Source of the DNA: Zonotrichia leucophrys gambelii
Lineage: Eukaryota; Chordata; Aves; Passeriformes; Passerellidae
NCBI RefSeq assembly: GCF_028769735.1
Contig: NC_088179.1
Span: forward strand, 5,898,001 to 5,962,000
DNA length: 64,000 nt
Reading direction: 5' to 3'
Shown in pieces: positions 14,201-26,517 of the stretch. Below the pieces are notes generated by a model. That model ran no database searches. It saw nothing but the letters and a program-made list of their open reading frames with translations, and was not told the DNA's origin. Position numbers and translations under genes: made by a program. The number at the start of each line of letters is the position of its first letter. The first letter of the stretch is position 1.

Positions 14201-17200
14201 TGCTATGAGATTAACCAAGGTCACTTCTCTTACATCCAGCTTTCTAAAAAGATGCCTCCCCCAAAAACTTAACCCCAGGGCTCCATCCAAATTAAAAATT
14301 CACTGTTGATGTACATCAGTACAAACCAAATCAAAGTATTCCAGAGCCTGCCAAGTGCTGACTGCCCAAGGAAAGGCCACACGCCTTCTAAGTGAGAGAA
14401 ATCTCCATTTGAGAGCCACCTAAACTCTGAGACTGCTGCTGCTGCTGGGTGTTCAGAGATAACTGCCAACTCATTAAAATCCCACATTAGAAGTTTATTA
14501 AATATGCAAACATTAATGGAATTGGACTAGCAGCTACTCAGGCAGATAAAATTTCAGCGCGGCGCATCCCGCAGTTCCCGTTATCAATGCTGTTCCTTTT
14601 GGAAGCATCTGTCAGAGTCACAGAGTTGCTCAGGGCACTGAAACCCTTCAGCTCTTTCAGATTACTCAGGTCACCCTCTGAACGTTCCCACTAGCCTAGA
14701 AAGGACTTCTGCTTCCCACTAATTACAGCTCAGTATCTGTCCATTTCCACTTTCACACTTCCCTGCTGGAGATGCAAAGTATCCCCAAGGGTTTTTCTCC
14801 TTTTGGGAACATCAGCAGGACAAGTCCCACAGCTCTTTGCAAGCTCACAGGTACAGAGGTTTGACACACATCCCAAATTCACAGTCCTTGTCAACTTGCT
14901 GCTGGAAGAACTACAAAGGGAAGAGCAGAGTCATACAGACAACAGGGATTAAAGAGAAGTGCTTAAAAAGCTGCTCTCCTGAACTTCAGGGGACTCCACA
15001 CATGCAGGTGTGTGCAGAGCTCTGCCTGGAGCTCCTTCCTTCAGCTCTCTCCCACACAAGCATCAGTCCCTCACACCACTCTCAGCACATTTTGCTCCAC
15101 AAAATGCAGTTTCATTCCTGGGCTACTCTGCAAAGTCCCAGTGCCCGGTGAGTGTGTCAACAAACCTCCAAGGTTTTGCTGTAGAGTGACATCAGACTTG
15201 GAATGGTTCTTCACTAATGCTATCAGTATAATCTGAGTTAGCCTCAGAGAAAGGAGGACAAGAAGTATCACTCATCACACAGAGAATAAACAAGCCCCTA
15301 AGAATCCCTAATGCACCTCCAGGTGACTGGCAATAGCCTTGCTCTCTCAGTGGCTTCAAAGAGTGTCTGGAAGATTTAATCCTCTAATTATGGAAAAATA
15401 AGTGTGGTCTGGCACCACCTTCTTGGAGATGTGAGGTTTCAGCAAAAAGAAGGAAATTAAATCTTGGGGAACAACTTTGGGAAAAGCACGATATATAGGG
15501 GAAGAAAGGAAATGAAGGAGTATGAAATGACCTCCAAAGAAAAAATTGAGCTCTTTGAGCTCAAAGAAGCTGAGCAGGTTCTTTACCACCACCTTTCCTG
15601 GTTCCAGTGACAGTCTGGAGAAGTGAGGGCTCTTGTAATTGTCAACAACTTCCCAGAACCAGCACATGGGATGCAACACTAAGGTTTGGGTTTCCTTCAG
15701 CCCTGCAACCATATGGGCCTCTCAAAATAGAAGGTTCAAGGATGTCTTGGCCAAGAGGGATCAAGAAAATCCCCCATCCATCACCTGATGCAACACCAGG
15801 CATCACATGTTGCAGAACCTTGAGCAGCAGCCAGTTTGAGGTCAGGCACACAATAGCCTCCCGCTCCATGAACCAGGAAGCCAGGGCTTAGGTTTAGATT
15901 TTTTAAAGGAGAACTGAATTATTTGGGAAATTAAGGCAAAGAGGGACCTCAATATAATCAGAGTTCTGAAAAGGGTCCTGACTAAATCTCACATGGATTC
16001 TGGGGACTGATCTTTGCTGCTTCAGTGTGTTCAGAAACACAGAAAAGCAGCCAGCTCACAGCTGGCCCCAAGGTCAGCTATTCCCTGACATAGAAAGGAA
16101 AACCCACACAAATCCTTTCATCTCTCAAGAGACATCATGATGACTTTCTGTTGCAGATGGTACATTCTGGTCCTAGACACAGGGAGAAATGACTGTGCAA
16201 ACATTCCCTAAGGCTCTGAGCACTAGGAGGCTTCTACACAGGTATGTGCTGTGTCAGCTGCCCACTTGGTCAGTCCACTGAGCTCCTCAGCTTGACACAT
16301 CAACAGTTTGGATTATCTCTGCCCAGAGAGCTCCTGCCTGCAGGAACATGCAGTGGATGACAGAACACAAAAATAATACTTGCAGCTTACAGGCAGCGCC
16401 CTTGTTCTGCCCACCAGGCTGCAGGAGGAACCTTTAGCCATGAGAACACACTAAATCAGTTAACCAGCAGCAGTATTTCCTCCCAGGACAGACAGACAAA
16501 CACATTGAAAGTACAGGACACTGTGCCTTGGGGAATGTAAATAACCCATTAAAGAAGAGCTCTGTTTGTAAGGGAACCAGGGAGGCCACAGTGCTCTGTG
16601 TCAGGTATATGACACACTGACCTGTGCCCAGGGACACAGCAGCCATTCCAGCAACCACTAAACATTCTTACTCCCAAAGTGTGTTTCACCCATTGGTGAA
16701 CTTTAGTGTCTAGGTTGTAAGGAAAACAGGTAGAAAACAAATGATTCTATGAAAACTCAGCCATCCATCTGCCACCACCTGCTACGGTCCATGGCACCAC
16801 CAGCATGAGAGCCTGGCACTCTCTTTTCTCCACCAACATGGAGGTGTCAGGCTGACCTGAAGGCAGCAGCAGCACTGGGTACACAGCATCAGTGGGAAAC
16901 TCCTCCTTGAGGGATACCTGAGCAGCCCAGACCCAGGGAAGGATAACATTGCAAGGAAATTTCATCCCCCTTAGCACTGAGCCATCCTGCCACAGGCCAG
17001 AGGTCACAACTGCAGTGGCACCAGCTAAGAGTGACAATGGGAACTCACAAGACAAGCTGGCACACTGATCCAGAGGATGCTGGGGACAATGCCCTCTATC
17101 CATGAGTTGTAGGGCAAATCTGTTGAGCTAAGATAGAAGCAACCAAAACTCACAAGTGTCTGAAATGTGGACAAGGTGTTTCCTGGCAACAGCAACAAGC

Positions 17201-20200
17201 CAATGGAGTACAATGAATGTTTTCTCAGCACTTTGCTGTCGGGTGACCTCGCTAGCACCCTTCTGCAGGAGACAGGATCCTCTGTGACAGCACCAGCAGC
17301 AGCAGCTGACCCAGCACAGTGACCAAAGCTGACACTGCTGCACTCCCCTCTGCTCAGCTCCAAGGCTGGATTCCTGACCACCTTCTCCCCAAGGGAACCC
17401 CAAAAATAGCCTCTGCTCACTCAAGGGAGGCCATGCCTGAATAACCCAGAGGCAGGGCCTTTGTTCACAGCCCACACCACTGCAGCTTGCCTGCTCTGGA
17501 GGTGGATGAGAGGAGAAATGTAGGCCACACATGCAGAGAGAAAGAGACATGCAGAGTTCAGAGACGCCAGAGATCCCACTGGCAGAGCCAGCAATGAATG
17601 CCCATTAAAACAGCCTGCAAGTGCTGGGGTACACTCAACACGAGCCAGGCAGGCTAAGGGCACAACACACCTCATCAGAAAGCGCAAAACTTGTGGGATA
17701 TTTCCCCCACTAAACCGCCTGATGAATCATTAAAGAATATCTTTGTGATGTAACTATTCAGACTTACACAAAGAAGCCTTGTAATTAGCTCTCAAAGTAA
17801 TCCTCTGGCCACCATCTGGAGCTCAGCCTAAACCTTGACCTCAGTCCCAGCAGACAGGCACACATCCGTGACACACACCTGACACTGAGTCACACTGCTG
17901 CCCTGCATTCACTAAGTGCACCAACTTGACAGGAATGCTAAAAACTCGAGCCACCTTTTGCTCTACAGGTTCTTCAGTTCACACCCATCATACTTAAGGA
18001 AATAGTTTCAAACATATAAAGTTAAAAAGCAAGAGTCATCAATCCAATCCTGCGCCTAAAACAAAATGTTTCCTCCATCGAAACCTCAGTTTATAGTAAA
18101 CAAAGCTGATACACAACATACCCAACCTTCTTCCAATAACACAGGAGGAAAATCTTCCTACAACCAGATTCTGACAGAAAACAGACTTATCACAGATATA
18201 AAATAACTTATTCCCCCAGGTATAAACAGCTCAAAATATTTTACTATTAAAGGATGGCAAAATTCTTTCACCTAAAGCACCATAAATGACTGGATGTTCT
18301 TTTTTTGCTAAAACCTTTTGATTAGTTTGAAATCCCTATTCCCCACAAGCAAATAAAATCTAAGATGGCTACCACCTCTTCTAAAGCCTCTTAGCTAGAG
18401 AAGAATTAGTTTTCTTTAATATACAGCTCTGTGTTGCTTTTTGAGCTCCCCACAGCAAAGCAGTCAAGAACGATACATGCCACATCACCAAGAACAAAAT
18501 TTATCTTGTCAGTCCCAGAGGAATTCTATTTCCAATGAAGTTCAGCAAGCAGATTTTAGACTTTTGTGAAAAAGCCCACAAGACAAGGAAAGATGGATGG
18601 AGGAGTGAAAGTGCTGAAACAGTTATTGCTTAGTTCATATCTGAGAGCAAATCTCTGCAAGAATGAGAAATGTTTATTTTTTCTAGGGATCACGTGTCTA
18701 TAAAGCACAAAGAGCCTTCTGTAGTAGGAGCCATGGTCCCAGAGCAGAGACCTCCTACCAGCTGGGCTCCTGGCACACACAATTCCCTCCAGCTCCAGGG
18801 ATGGTGAAATACAAATCAGAGCAAGATTGGAACAGACCACCAGGAGACCCCAAATTCTGGTCATTTCACTACACAGAGCCACACTGGGGCTGTCACCACC
18901 GCCAGGTACAAACATGGTTGTCCCCCTCACATCATGCAGACCCCCAGCCCTGGACAGGGGGACACTGTGGGGGGTTTCTGAGCCTCCTCTGGGACCACTC
19001 CCCAGATTGGCTTCAGTTTCGCAGGGGATGGTTTGAAGTGATTCTCTTTGCCACAACACCTTTCTCCTCCTGGCTGCAGTTTCAGCAGGGATTGCTCAAG
19101 ACCAAAGTTCTGCACAAGTCAATATTTAACTTCAGCTCTGCACTGCTGAGACCCACCTGCAATATTGGACATGGTCATTAATTAAAGCTTATGTTGCCAT
19201 TTCTAACAAAAAAATAATAACAAGCAAATTATCTTCTTCACGAGAACATGTGAAGAAAAATTCTACAGGAACAGCAGTTAGAGTCAGCAGAAGTAATTTT
19301 AATAAGGGAACTAAAGGAAAATGCTTCCAGGAAAGGAGATCTAAACAATGGGAGGTGTACACTGCAGAGCAGGTTCAAGGCAGGGGCAAGAGCCACACAG
19401 CAAAAAGCATTTAAAAACAAACCACACCAAGGTCTGGAAATTCAGCATTTGGCCCACAAGTAGCAGTTTAACATTGCAATTAAGCCATTAATCTGTGTCA
19501 CAAAGGCTTATATATGTCTTGCACATTACAAGGAGAAGCATTTATTCTCCACTAATTACCACTAACTATGACCTGCTGTACTAACACAGGCTTTAAAATA
19601 ACACAATAAACAAAAGTGCTTTTTTTTCCAGGTTAATTGTTCCTAGTCTTGAGGGTAAGAAAACTGCTTATATTAAAAAAAATTCTCTGCATGCACCTGA
19701 TATAAATTTTTGCCAATAGTCTCACCTTTTATCTTTTTGGAGAGCTTTCTGCTGTGAGAAACAGCTGTTAACACACAAACCAGGCCAAAAGTGAGCAACT
19801 GAGAGTAATTCCTTCTTTCCTACATCTGTTTCAACTCTTTATCCACCTGTTCTATTGTGATTTCTTCATTTGTTGCTAGCACTCCCACCTTTACATTTAG
19901 CAAAACCTGTTTTTGTTCTCTAAACCAGAACATCTGTTGTAGCAATGATTCCTGTGCAGTTATGGGTGAAAATCACCACAGACACCATTCCAAAAATGCC
20001 TCACTTCTGTATTTCTAACCCTTCACAGGCACCAGTTTGGTCAGCACCAAAAAGGAAACTTTGTCAGGAAACAAAAATATTTCTGCTGGGAAAGAGTGGA
20101 AGGAAGAGGCTGAGGATATCAGGAACATTTGGAAATAGGAGCACTGCACAGCCTTCATCCCAAAAAGATCCAAAACAACAAACACCACCAAAAAGCCAAA

Positions 20201-20949
20201 CCACAAACACCAGGACTGTCCAAAGTGTAGCCTCAGGGAACACTTTCAGGAGCAGCTTAACTGGTTCTGATCCTTGTCACTGCCTCTCCCTGCTGGATGC
20301 ACAGACACAGCTCCATGGATCCAATTTCCATCTGGTGCTCATTGCCAGTGGGTTTGGCACCTGAATCCAGCCCACCACACCACCACTGACACCTGCACTT
20401 GAGGAGCAAGGAAAACAGACAAGCAGAGGGATGGAAAAAAGGTGCACAGGGCTCCCCTTTCCAGCAGTAATATAATATCAAACCTGTTCCTGAAATTTCA
20501 TGCTTCCAGATCCATACAGTTACCACAAAAATGCAAGTTTTCACAGCTCAAATGCCTCCTTAGAGCAATCAGATCATGACTCCACTCCATTTTGGAGAGA
20601 ATGCAGAAAGTATTTACCTTTATTTTTCTGCTCTGCTTTGAAAATGTGACCAGTATACTAAGAGCAACGTACCTCTGAAGCAGTAAAACTACAGGTTAAA
20701 AGAACAACTGTAAGTGAAGCCACAGCAAGGTCTCAGCACTTTCCAGCAGCAAAATTCCCACAGAGCTCAAACGAGAGAGGAGGCAGGTTCCTGTCTGGCT
20801 TATCTAAAGGTTTTATTTCCATTGCACTACACCTGCAGGTGTTACACCCAATTGCCATCCATTTAGCACAAATGAGACACAGTACAAGATTGTGCCTGGG
20901 GCAGTGCCCTTCCCTACAAGGAGAAAAGAGGAATGGCTTGGATTCAAAG
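11227..20949. other. Non-coding DNA, probable MAP3K13 intron
   Basis: Nearly 10 kb with no recognisable exon. It includes AT-rich stretches (about 12560-13100 and 18000-18420) that could hold conserved non-coding elements, and a tiny isolated cluster of CpG dinucleotides at about 14553-14582. The longer open frames (for example 185 codons on the minus strand over 11083-11640, which runs into a CR1 tail) look like chance or repeat-derived frames. Confidence 0.35.
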
Positions 20950-21200
20950 GGTTTTTAAAGCTCACCTCATTCCAGCCCCTGCCATGGGCAGAGACACCTT
21001 CCACTATCCCAGGTTGCTCCAAGCCCTGTTCAACCTGGCCTTGGAGTAGCCACAGCCAGGGCTGGAGTAGCCACAGCTTCCCTGGGCACCCTGTGCCAGG
21101 GCTTCACCACCCTCACAGGGAGGAATTCCTTCCCAATATCTCATCAAACCCTGCCCTTTGGCAGTGGGAAGCCATTCCCCTTGTCCTGGCGCTACAGTTC
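20950..21200 (-). repeat. CR1 LINE 3' fragment, antisense
   Basis: Read on the minus strand this is the 3' part of a CR1 element: blocks equivalent to 'gagcaacctgggatagtgg', 'ctggaatgag' and 'aggaattccttccc' appear in the expected order. A short block, 'gccacagccagggctggagta', occurs twice near 21048-21080, a small internal duplication. A 178-codon plus-strand frame over this region is repeat-derived. Confidence 0.82.
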
Positions 21201-21430
21201 CTGCCTTCCCTCATTAACTTAAGAGCTGCACTTCTCTGGGCTAAGCCACACAGCCCAAGTGAAGCATCCACTGAACTCATCCCAGCCAGTCTCCCAAACT
21301 TCTGCCAGCTGAAAGCAGCATCAAAACTCCTACACTTCTTTTTTTTTTTTTTTTTTTACTGGACAGGGCACAAAACCATTGGAGCCTGCTGGTCTTTGTT
21401 GTTGTCAGCAGCCCCCAGACAAGATTAGGA
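21201..21430. repeat. Unassigned DNA with a poly-T run
   Basis: A run of about 19 T residues lies at 21339-21357, possibly a retroposed A-tail read in reverse. The rest of the stretch shows nothing recognisable; its left part may be the continuation of the neighbouring antisense CR1. Confidence 0.4.
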
Positions 21431-21667
21431 CAGACACCAGAGGCTTAGCTCCGGCGGGATTTGCTCCAGGTTGTCTGGCGACCGACTGAAACGCTTCCTG
21501 CTGCCCGGAGAGCAGCGATAACACTGGGGACTGCTCACCTGCCTCCAACAGCCACCGCCAGCACCTCGGCGGCGCCTCTGACCGCTCTCTTAAACTGGAA
21601 AAAGTCCCTTTTTTTTATATCAAATATACAAGCGTGAGGGCTCCGCGCCTGCAAACAGGACCGTAGT

Positions 21668-21900
21668 GTCCAGAGCACCCCACGTCCCTGAGCATCTCCA
21701 TTCCCCGAGCATCTCGTGCCCCTCAGCACCTCCATTCCTGAGCACTTCGTGTCCCTCAGGACCGCCATTCCCCGAACATCCCGTGTTCCTCAGCACCCCC
21801 ATTCCCCGAGCACCGCGTTCCTGGGGCACATCATTCCCTCAGCACTCCGTCACTCGGACACGGCGTTCCCTGAGCATCGCGCTCACTGCGCCCTCCGTTC
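21668..21900. repeat. Degenerate ~18-bp minisatellite
   Basis: Roughly a dozen imperfect units, alternating 'gagcatctcCATTCCCC'-like and 'agcacTTCGTGTCCCT'-like halves, giving an 18-bp period with a possible 36-bp higher-order period. On the minus strand it leaves several open frames of 70-80 codons with repeated glycine-rich peptides. These follow from the repeat and are not evidence of a gene. It lies within the CpG island, on the intron side of the putative donor sites. Confidence 0.7.
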
Positions 21901-21925
21901 CCGGTGGCCCCCGTACCCCCGCGTT

Positions 21926-22032
21926 CCCGTAACCTGCGCAGCCCGCACCCAGGCGCTCCCCGTTACCTGCGCAGCCCGTACCCAGGCGCTCCCCGTTCCC
22001 CGCGCTCCCCGTTACCTGCGCAGCCCGCTCCC
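21926..22032 (-). repeat. Triplicated block carrying a splice-donor-like motif
   Basis: The block ACCTGCGCAGCCCG occurs three times, starting at 21932, 21965 and 22014 (spacings 33 and 49). Copies 1 and 2 are also followed by a CACCCAGGCGCTCCCCGTT or near-identical spacer. Read on the minus strand each copy gives CGCAG|GT, a good 5' splice site. Copies 2 and 3 read CAG|GTAACG; copy 1 reads CAG|GTTACG. Confidence 0.7.
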
Positions 22033-22119
22033 GCAGCTCCGCGTCCCCGGTCGGCTCCGCCCCGCGCCGGACCCGCAACGTCACCTCCGGCAGCGCGCCG
22101 GCTGCGGGAGGGCTTTAAG

Positions 22120-22365
22120 TAGGGGGCGGGGCCTGAGCAGTGTGGGTGGGGTGACGGGGCGTGGCCGAGAGCTGCCGGAGCGCAGGCGGGTCTGAGGGGG
22201 CGCGGGCGAGATTTAAAGTGTGTGGGCGGGGCCTGAGGGAGGGAGGGCGAGGGCGTCGGGGTGTGGGCGGGGTCTAATGAGACATGGGTGTGGTCTAGCA
22301 CTGCATGGGCGTGGTCTAATGCTGGGTGGGCGCTGTCTGATGAGTGGGCGTGGCCTGCGGCTGCG
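22120..22365. promoter_or_regulatory. Array of GC/CACCC boxes
   Basis: At least seven imperfect repeats of a ~20-40 bp unit whose core is GTGGGCGGGGCCTGAG or TGGGCGTGGTCTAATG. Clear cores lie near 22124, 22221, 22263, 22303 and 22343. These match SP1/KLF family binding sites. The array is probably the core of the CpG-island promoter that also holds the donor-like sites. Confidence 0.6.
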
Positions 22366-22640
22366 CGCGGGCGGGTTTTGGGCGGGAAGGCGTGAGGCGG
22401 CCTCGGGCCGTGCCCAGCGCGTACGGCCGGACCCGTGAGGGGCTGGCTGGTCGAGGCGGGCACCTCGGGCCGTCCTCAGGCTCTCCCGATGAGCCCTGTG
22501 CCGGGCGGGATGTGTGCAGGAATTCCAGCTGGCCGGGGCAGGGCTGCCGAGAATCGGGACAGCATCACCTGCGCGGGCCGGCACGGACAGACGAGCACCG
22601 GACTGAGCGCGATAAGGGCGGCCAAAGCACCACTCGGTAT

Positions 22641-23309
22641 CTGGGGTTTACCCTGTTTTCGAGCACTTGGTGATAGCAGCCCCAGTTTTCTAATATTACC
22701 TGTCAGTTCTCTCAACACCCGGTTACGGCCTTGCCTGGCCAAACTGGATATTAAGATGCCAAGCTTTGACTGCTTTTAACACTGTTTACTGCTGGACACA
22801 AAAGAGTTTCTTTAGTGCTACATCAACGAATCTGGAAAGGAGAACAGAAAATCATATTGGTTACGTGTATCTTTTTGTCACCTTATTGACAATGTTACTG
22901 TCTCCTTCCAGAAATATCCCTCCACAGCCACTCGTGTCGGTTTTGTTATGAGCACATGAACATTTATGTCTCATCTCAGCCTTCTGCAGCCATCACCTAC
23001 TGTCATTCAGTCCAACTCCTCATGTTCCAGGGTGTTGCATTATTCCATGGGATGCCAGTGCAGCAGAACAGCGCCTTGAAACACGTGAAATGCTGTGAGT
23101 GAAGGCACTGTCACCTTGTTCTTTGTCCTGTGGTGTCTCCAAGTCTTCTATGGTATTCTTGGTTGCTCCTAAGGAAACCCATGTTGATTTAGTGCTCAGG
23201 GAATGGGATCCTTGAGGCACTAGGGAATTTTTCTGAAACTGTTCTGAATTTCCCTTCATGCTTCTGTTTTCTGCTTAAATAGTCAGTTATATTCTGGGAA
23301 CAGTCTCTC
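22641..23309. other. Intergenic DNA, nothing recognised
   Basis: AT-richer DNA between the CpG island and the first CR1 of the interval. No gene or structured element is visible. Confidence 0.4.
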
Positions 23310-23468
23310 AGAGAAACTGTGGTTGCCCAGGAAATGTCCAAGGCCAGCTTGGATGGGGCATGGAGCAGCCTGGGATAGTGGGAGGTGTCCCTGCCCATGG
23401 CAGGGGGCTGGAATGAGATGGGCTTTGAGGTCCCTTCCAGCTCAAACCATCCTGTGACTCTATCACTC
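23310..23468 (+). repeat. CR1 LINE 3' fragment
   Basis: Sense CR1 tail: TTGCCCAGGAAATGTCCAAG near 23323, GGATAGTGGGAGGTGTCC near 23373, GAGGTCCCTTCCAGCTCAAA near 23427, and a terminal GTGACTCTATCACTC. It is truncated at its 5' end. Confidence 0.88.
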
Positions 23469-23954
23469 CACAGCATTCCTGCTTCGTCGTGTATCATCCC
23501 ACAAGGAAGGTCTCTCCCTGCACAAGCAATACCACGGCTTGCCAGGAGGTGTTGCTTTACAACCACGCAAAAATCAGAGCTCAAAAGTCACGAGACAGGC
23601 TTGTAATATTAAAAATAACCAACATACTTTGTTCTGGCAGGGAAAGATCGAGGTTCTACCTTTGAAATGGCAATTTTTATTTAAGATAATTCAGATCTTA
23701 AATGCCCAGTGTGGCACAGAATGAGATAAATACTGGAAAACCCACTCAGTGGGAAATGCTGTGAATTTGTAAATTGCTAACATATTTGTCAGACCAGCTT
23801 TATGTGTGCAAAGTTGCCCATGGCTTTGTGTTTGCAGGGCTGGATGCTAAAACATACATAAATACAGAGCAGGCTTGATGCAGTGGGGAGTTTCAGAGGG
23901 GTAATCTGGGTTTCAAGAAGCCAAGGAGAAGAGTACAGCCTCAGTAAGACAAAA
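23469..23954. other. Intergenic DNA, nothing recognised
   Basis: Non-repetitive and AT-rich. It has no gene or repeat that I recognise. Confidence 0.4.
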
Positions 23955-24085
23955 ATCCTTCAAGGCCAGGTTGTACAGGGCTTGGAGCAACCTGAGATAG
24001 TGGAAGGTGCCCTGGCCATGCAGGAAATGGAGTGGGATGAGCTCCAAGGTCCCTTTCAACCCAAACCAGGCTGGGATTCCATGCT
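23955..24085 (+). repeat. CR1 LINE 3' fragment
   Basis: Short sense CR1 tail: CTTCAAGGCCAGGTTGTACA, then GGAGCAACCTGAGATAGTGG, then CCAAGGTCCCTTTCAACCCA, ending GGGATTCCATGC. Confidence 0.85.
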
Positions 24086-25645
24086 AACAGCTGTCATGCT
24101 CACAGGGCTGTGTCTCTGCTCTGCACACACACATTTCAAACAAAAATGAGCTGTTTGCTTCTAAGGGGCAATGCAGAGTTGGGTATACAACTGTTCTCCA
24201 CCTGCATAGTAGGTTTTAAGTTATTAATGTAGTAACAGGAGCAAAGTGAACTATGCATTTCACTGTGCCCAAACTTACTTTACAAGACAAAACAGGAAGC
24301 AGAGTTTCCAAGACATTTAAAAACCTTTTTACTACAGGGAAAAAAAGAAAACAACAACAACACAACACCAAGAAAAAAACAAAAAAAAACCAAAAAAAAA
24401 CCCAAAAAAACTCTTCAAAGGATATCTCCAGTTAGGACAAAAAGGTTTTTAAATATGTCTGTATCACACCAAGCTGAAATAACCTTCATGGCTGACAGAA
24501 GCTGTGGCTCTTCAGCAGAAATTTAAACTCTGCAATAGGAGGATATTCTATGGCCACTGTGTGCCTCGCTGTGGCTGTAGTTATCACACTTGTGCCAGCT
24601 CTGAGGCACTGAACTCCAGCTCACTGAGGCTCTGGGAGGCTGAGTTTTGGAGACAATGCAGAAAAGACATGTAAAGTTATCAGAGGATTACTCCTAAAGG
24701 TGTGATAACCAAAGGAGACTTTGAAAACTATTTTGTCATCAAATGTTTACCAGTATTGGCTTTTACTACACATAAAAGGGTCAGACAAAGATTACAAAGG
24801 TTCAACAGTTTTTTTTACAACACATAATTTTTAAGGGGGGAAAAAAAGAGGCCACAACTGTACAAGGGAAAGCAGAAAAGAGTTGTTGGATTTAGCTGGC
24901 CCTCCAGGCTGTCATTTCAGCAGCAAGGTGTAATTCAGGCCTGAAGTTTAGACCAGCTGATGACAAGAACAAGTAAGTTTTCAGAGTTCCTGGCCCTCTC
25001 AGCACTGTGGCCATGGGCTTTACCACCAACATCCACTCAGATTGCCAATACAACTGATAAGACCTTCCATGTTCCTCAGAGGTGGTTCCCACAGAAATAC
25101 TCTGCTCCTCCTCCTGGGACATTACTGCACTCACCTTTGCCAGTATCTCTGGGTGCAGCTGTCAAAAAAGCATTTTCCAGGAATTTTTGTTCTGTGTGAA
25201 TAAGGTTAGAGCAAATCAAGATGCTTCTTCTGGAGTACCTTGCAACAGAGATATACTGGAATAAAAATTAAGCAGAGGCTCCTATAAATAAAACACTTGT
25301 TTTTATCATTCAGCACTTCCTGAACAGGCTGATGATCCCAGGGGGCTGTAGGAGACTTGACATATTTGTGTTGCTCCAGCTCAGAAAGAAGCAGGAATCT
25401 TTTTTTTTCCTACTATGGCACTTTCTGAGGCGTTCAGAAGACAAAGCACAACATTCACACCCATTAACATCTGTCCTGTTAGTACTGGAGTTTCTAAGGA
25501 TTTGCTATTCCTGTCTTAGAATCTTTTCCCAGAGCCAACTGCATTTTCTGAGCATTATCCTCTAATGTGTGGCCAAAAGAGCAGCAATCAGAGGGTTTGG
25601 AACAGCGAGATCTCTTTTCTTTTGGCAGGCCTAGGGCTAAAGAAA
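24086..25645. other. Intergenic DNA with an A-rich tract
   Basis: No gene is visible. A low-complexity A-rich tract with CAA and AAAAAC repeats covers about 24339-24412 and produces a lysine/glutamine-rich spurious frame. The remainder is unremarkable. Confidence 0.4.
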
Positions 25646-25968
25646 GCTGCCTGTTGTCACCTTATTGCAGGGGTTCCATACTGCTGTCTCCTATCACAAA
25701 GCTTTCACACTCTCTTGGTGTTTCTCATGGGCAGCTCCTCAGAGCTCTGCCTCTTTCTCCTTCACAAAGCAGCCACTGACTCCAGCTCCCTTCTCACCCA
25801 GCCACCCCACTCTTTTATAGCATCTTCTTCTCATTGCTTACAGCTGTGGCCTGTTAAAGCCAGGCCTGCTCCTAATCTTTGATAATTGGCCCAGCTGCAG
25901 CTCCTTAGGGGTAAGATTACTTTCCACACCATCTTTATTTTCTTATATTCTATCCCCCTACAGCTGCC
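25646..25968 (-). mobile_element. Solo LTR, class II-like, 6-bp TSD (copy 1)
   Basis: A 311-bp element (25652-25962) with TG...CA ends, flanked by the direct repeat GCTGCC (25646-25651 and 25963-25968). It is about nine-tenths identical to a second copy at 44548-44856. The minus strand is probably the transcriptional orientation, because a TATA box (GCTATAAAAGAG) lies there at about 25810-25821. No internal viral genes remain, so this is a solo LTR left by recombination. A 6-bp duplication is typical of avian class II (ERVK-like) elements; the class assignment is inference. Confidence 0.82.
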
Positions 25969-26517
25969 ACCTAGTCCTGTGGTTCCACAGCCCACAGCTG
26001 CTTTCCAGGGAAGCACAAAGTGCCTGGCAGCCCCTGCACAGCTTTAGAACAGCAGGGCTGACAGAGATCTGCACAAGCCCTTGGGGAACCACACAAATCT
26101 GCAGGAACAAACTGGACCATCCTGATGACATTTTGCCAAGGTGAAGTGCACTGACAGGCTCTGCAACCTGCTCCCCTCCCAAGTGCAAGATCAGCTCAGA
26201 TGCAGCAGAGCTGCACAGCCTTGGCTCTGATTGCAGTGACAACAGCAACACTGGGAGAGGAAAACAGCCAGAAGCATAACTGGGGCCTGTACCAGGCACT
26301 TGTCTTTCCCCACTGGTTGGGGAGCTGGATTTAAGCTCAGGCCTTTGCACTTGGTTATTGCACAACTTGCAAGACTTAAAATTTCTCTGCTGTACACACT
26401 GAAATGCATTTCTTCTTCTCACTACCAAACTCCATTCATCTTGAAGGAAAAAGGGAAAAAAAGACATGCATAAATCCTACAACCTGAAATATTACTTGAA
26501 CTTTTCCATAACAGTGT

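Larger units (their letters stand above)
21431..22640 (-). promoter_or_regulatory. CpG island, putative MAP3K13 promoter and 5' exon
   Basis: GC- and CpG-dense, in sharp contrast to the AT-rich DNA on both sides. It contains many GC boxes (GGGCGGGG and GGGCGTGG types, about 22120-22365) and, read on the minus strand, CAG|GT splice-donor-like sequences at 22016|22015, 21967|21966 and 21934|21933. In other vertebrates EHHADH and MAP3K13 are divergently transcribed neighbours, so this island is most simply the promoter and non-coding first exon of MAP3K13. I see no start codon followed by MAP3K13 protein sequence. The island itself is seen directly; the gene assignment is inference from synteny. 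Confidence 0.5.

Noticed and set aside
20892..21428. 178-codon plus-strand frame
   Set aside because: Most of it is antisense CR1 sequence followed by a poly-T run read as phenylalanines.
1..21430. Possible MAP3K13 coding exons on the minus strand
   Set aside because: I looked for its conserved N-terminus, kinase motifs and zipper region among the minus-strand frames and found none. Only a non-coding 5' part can be argued.
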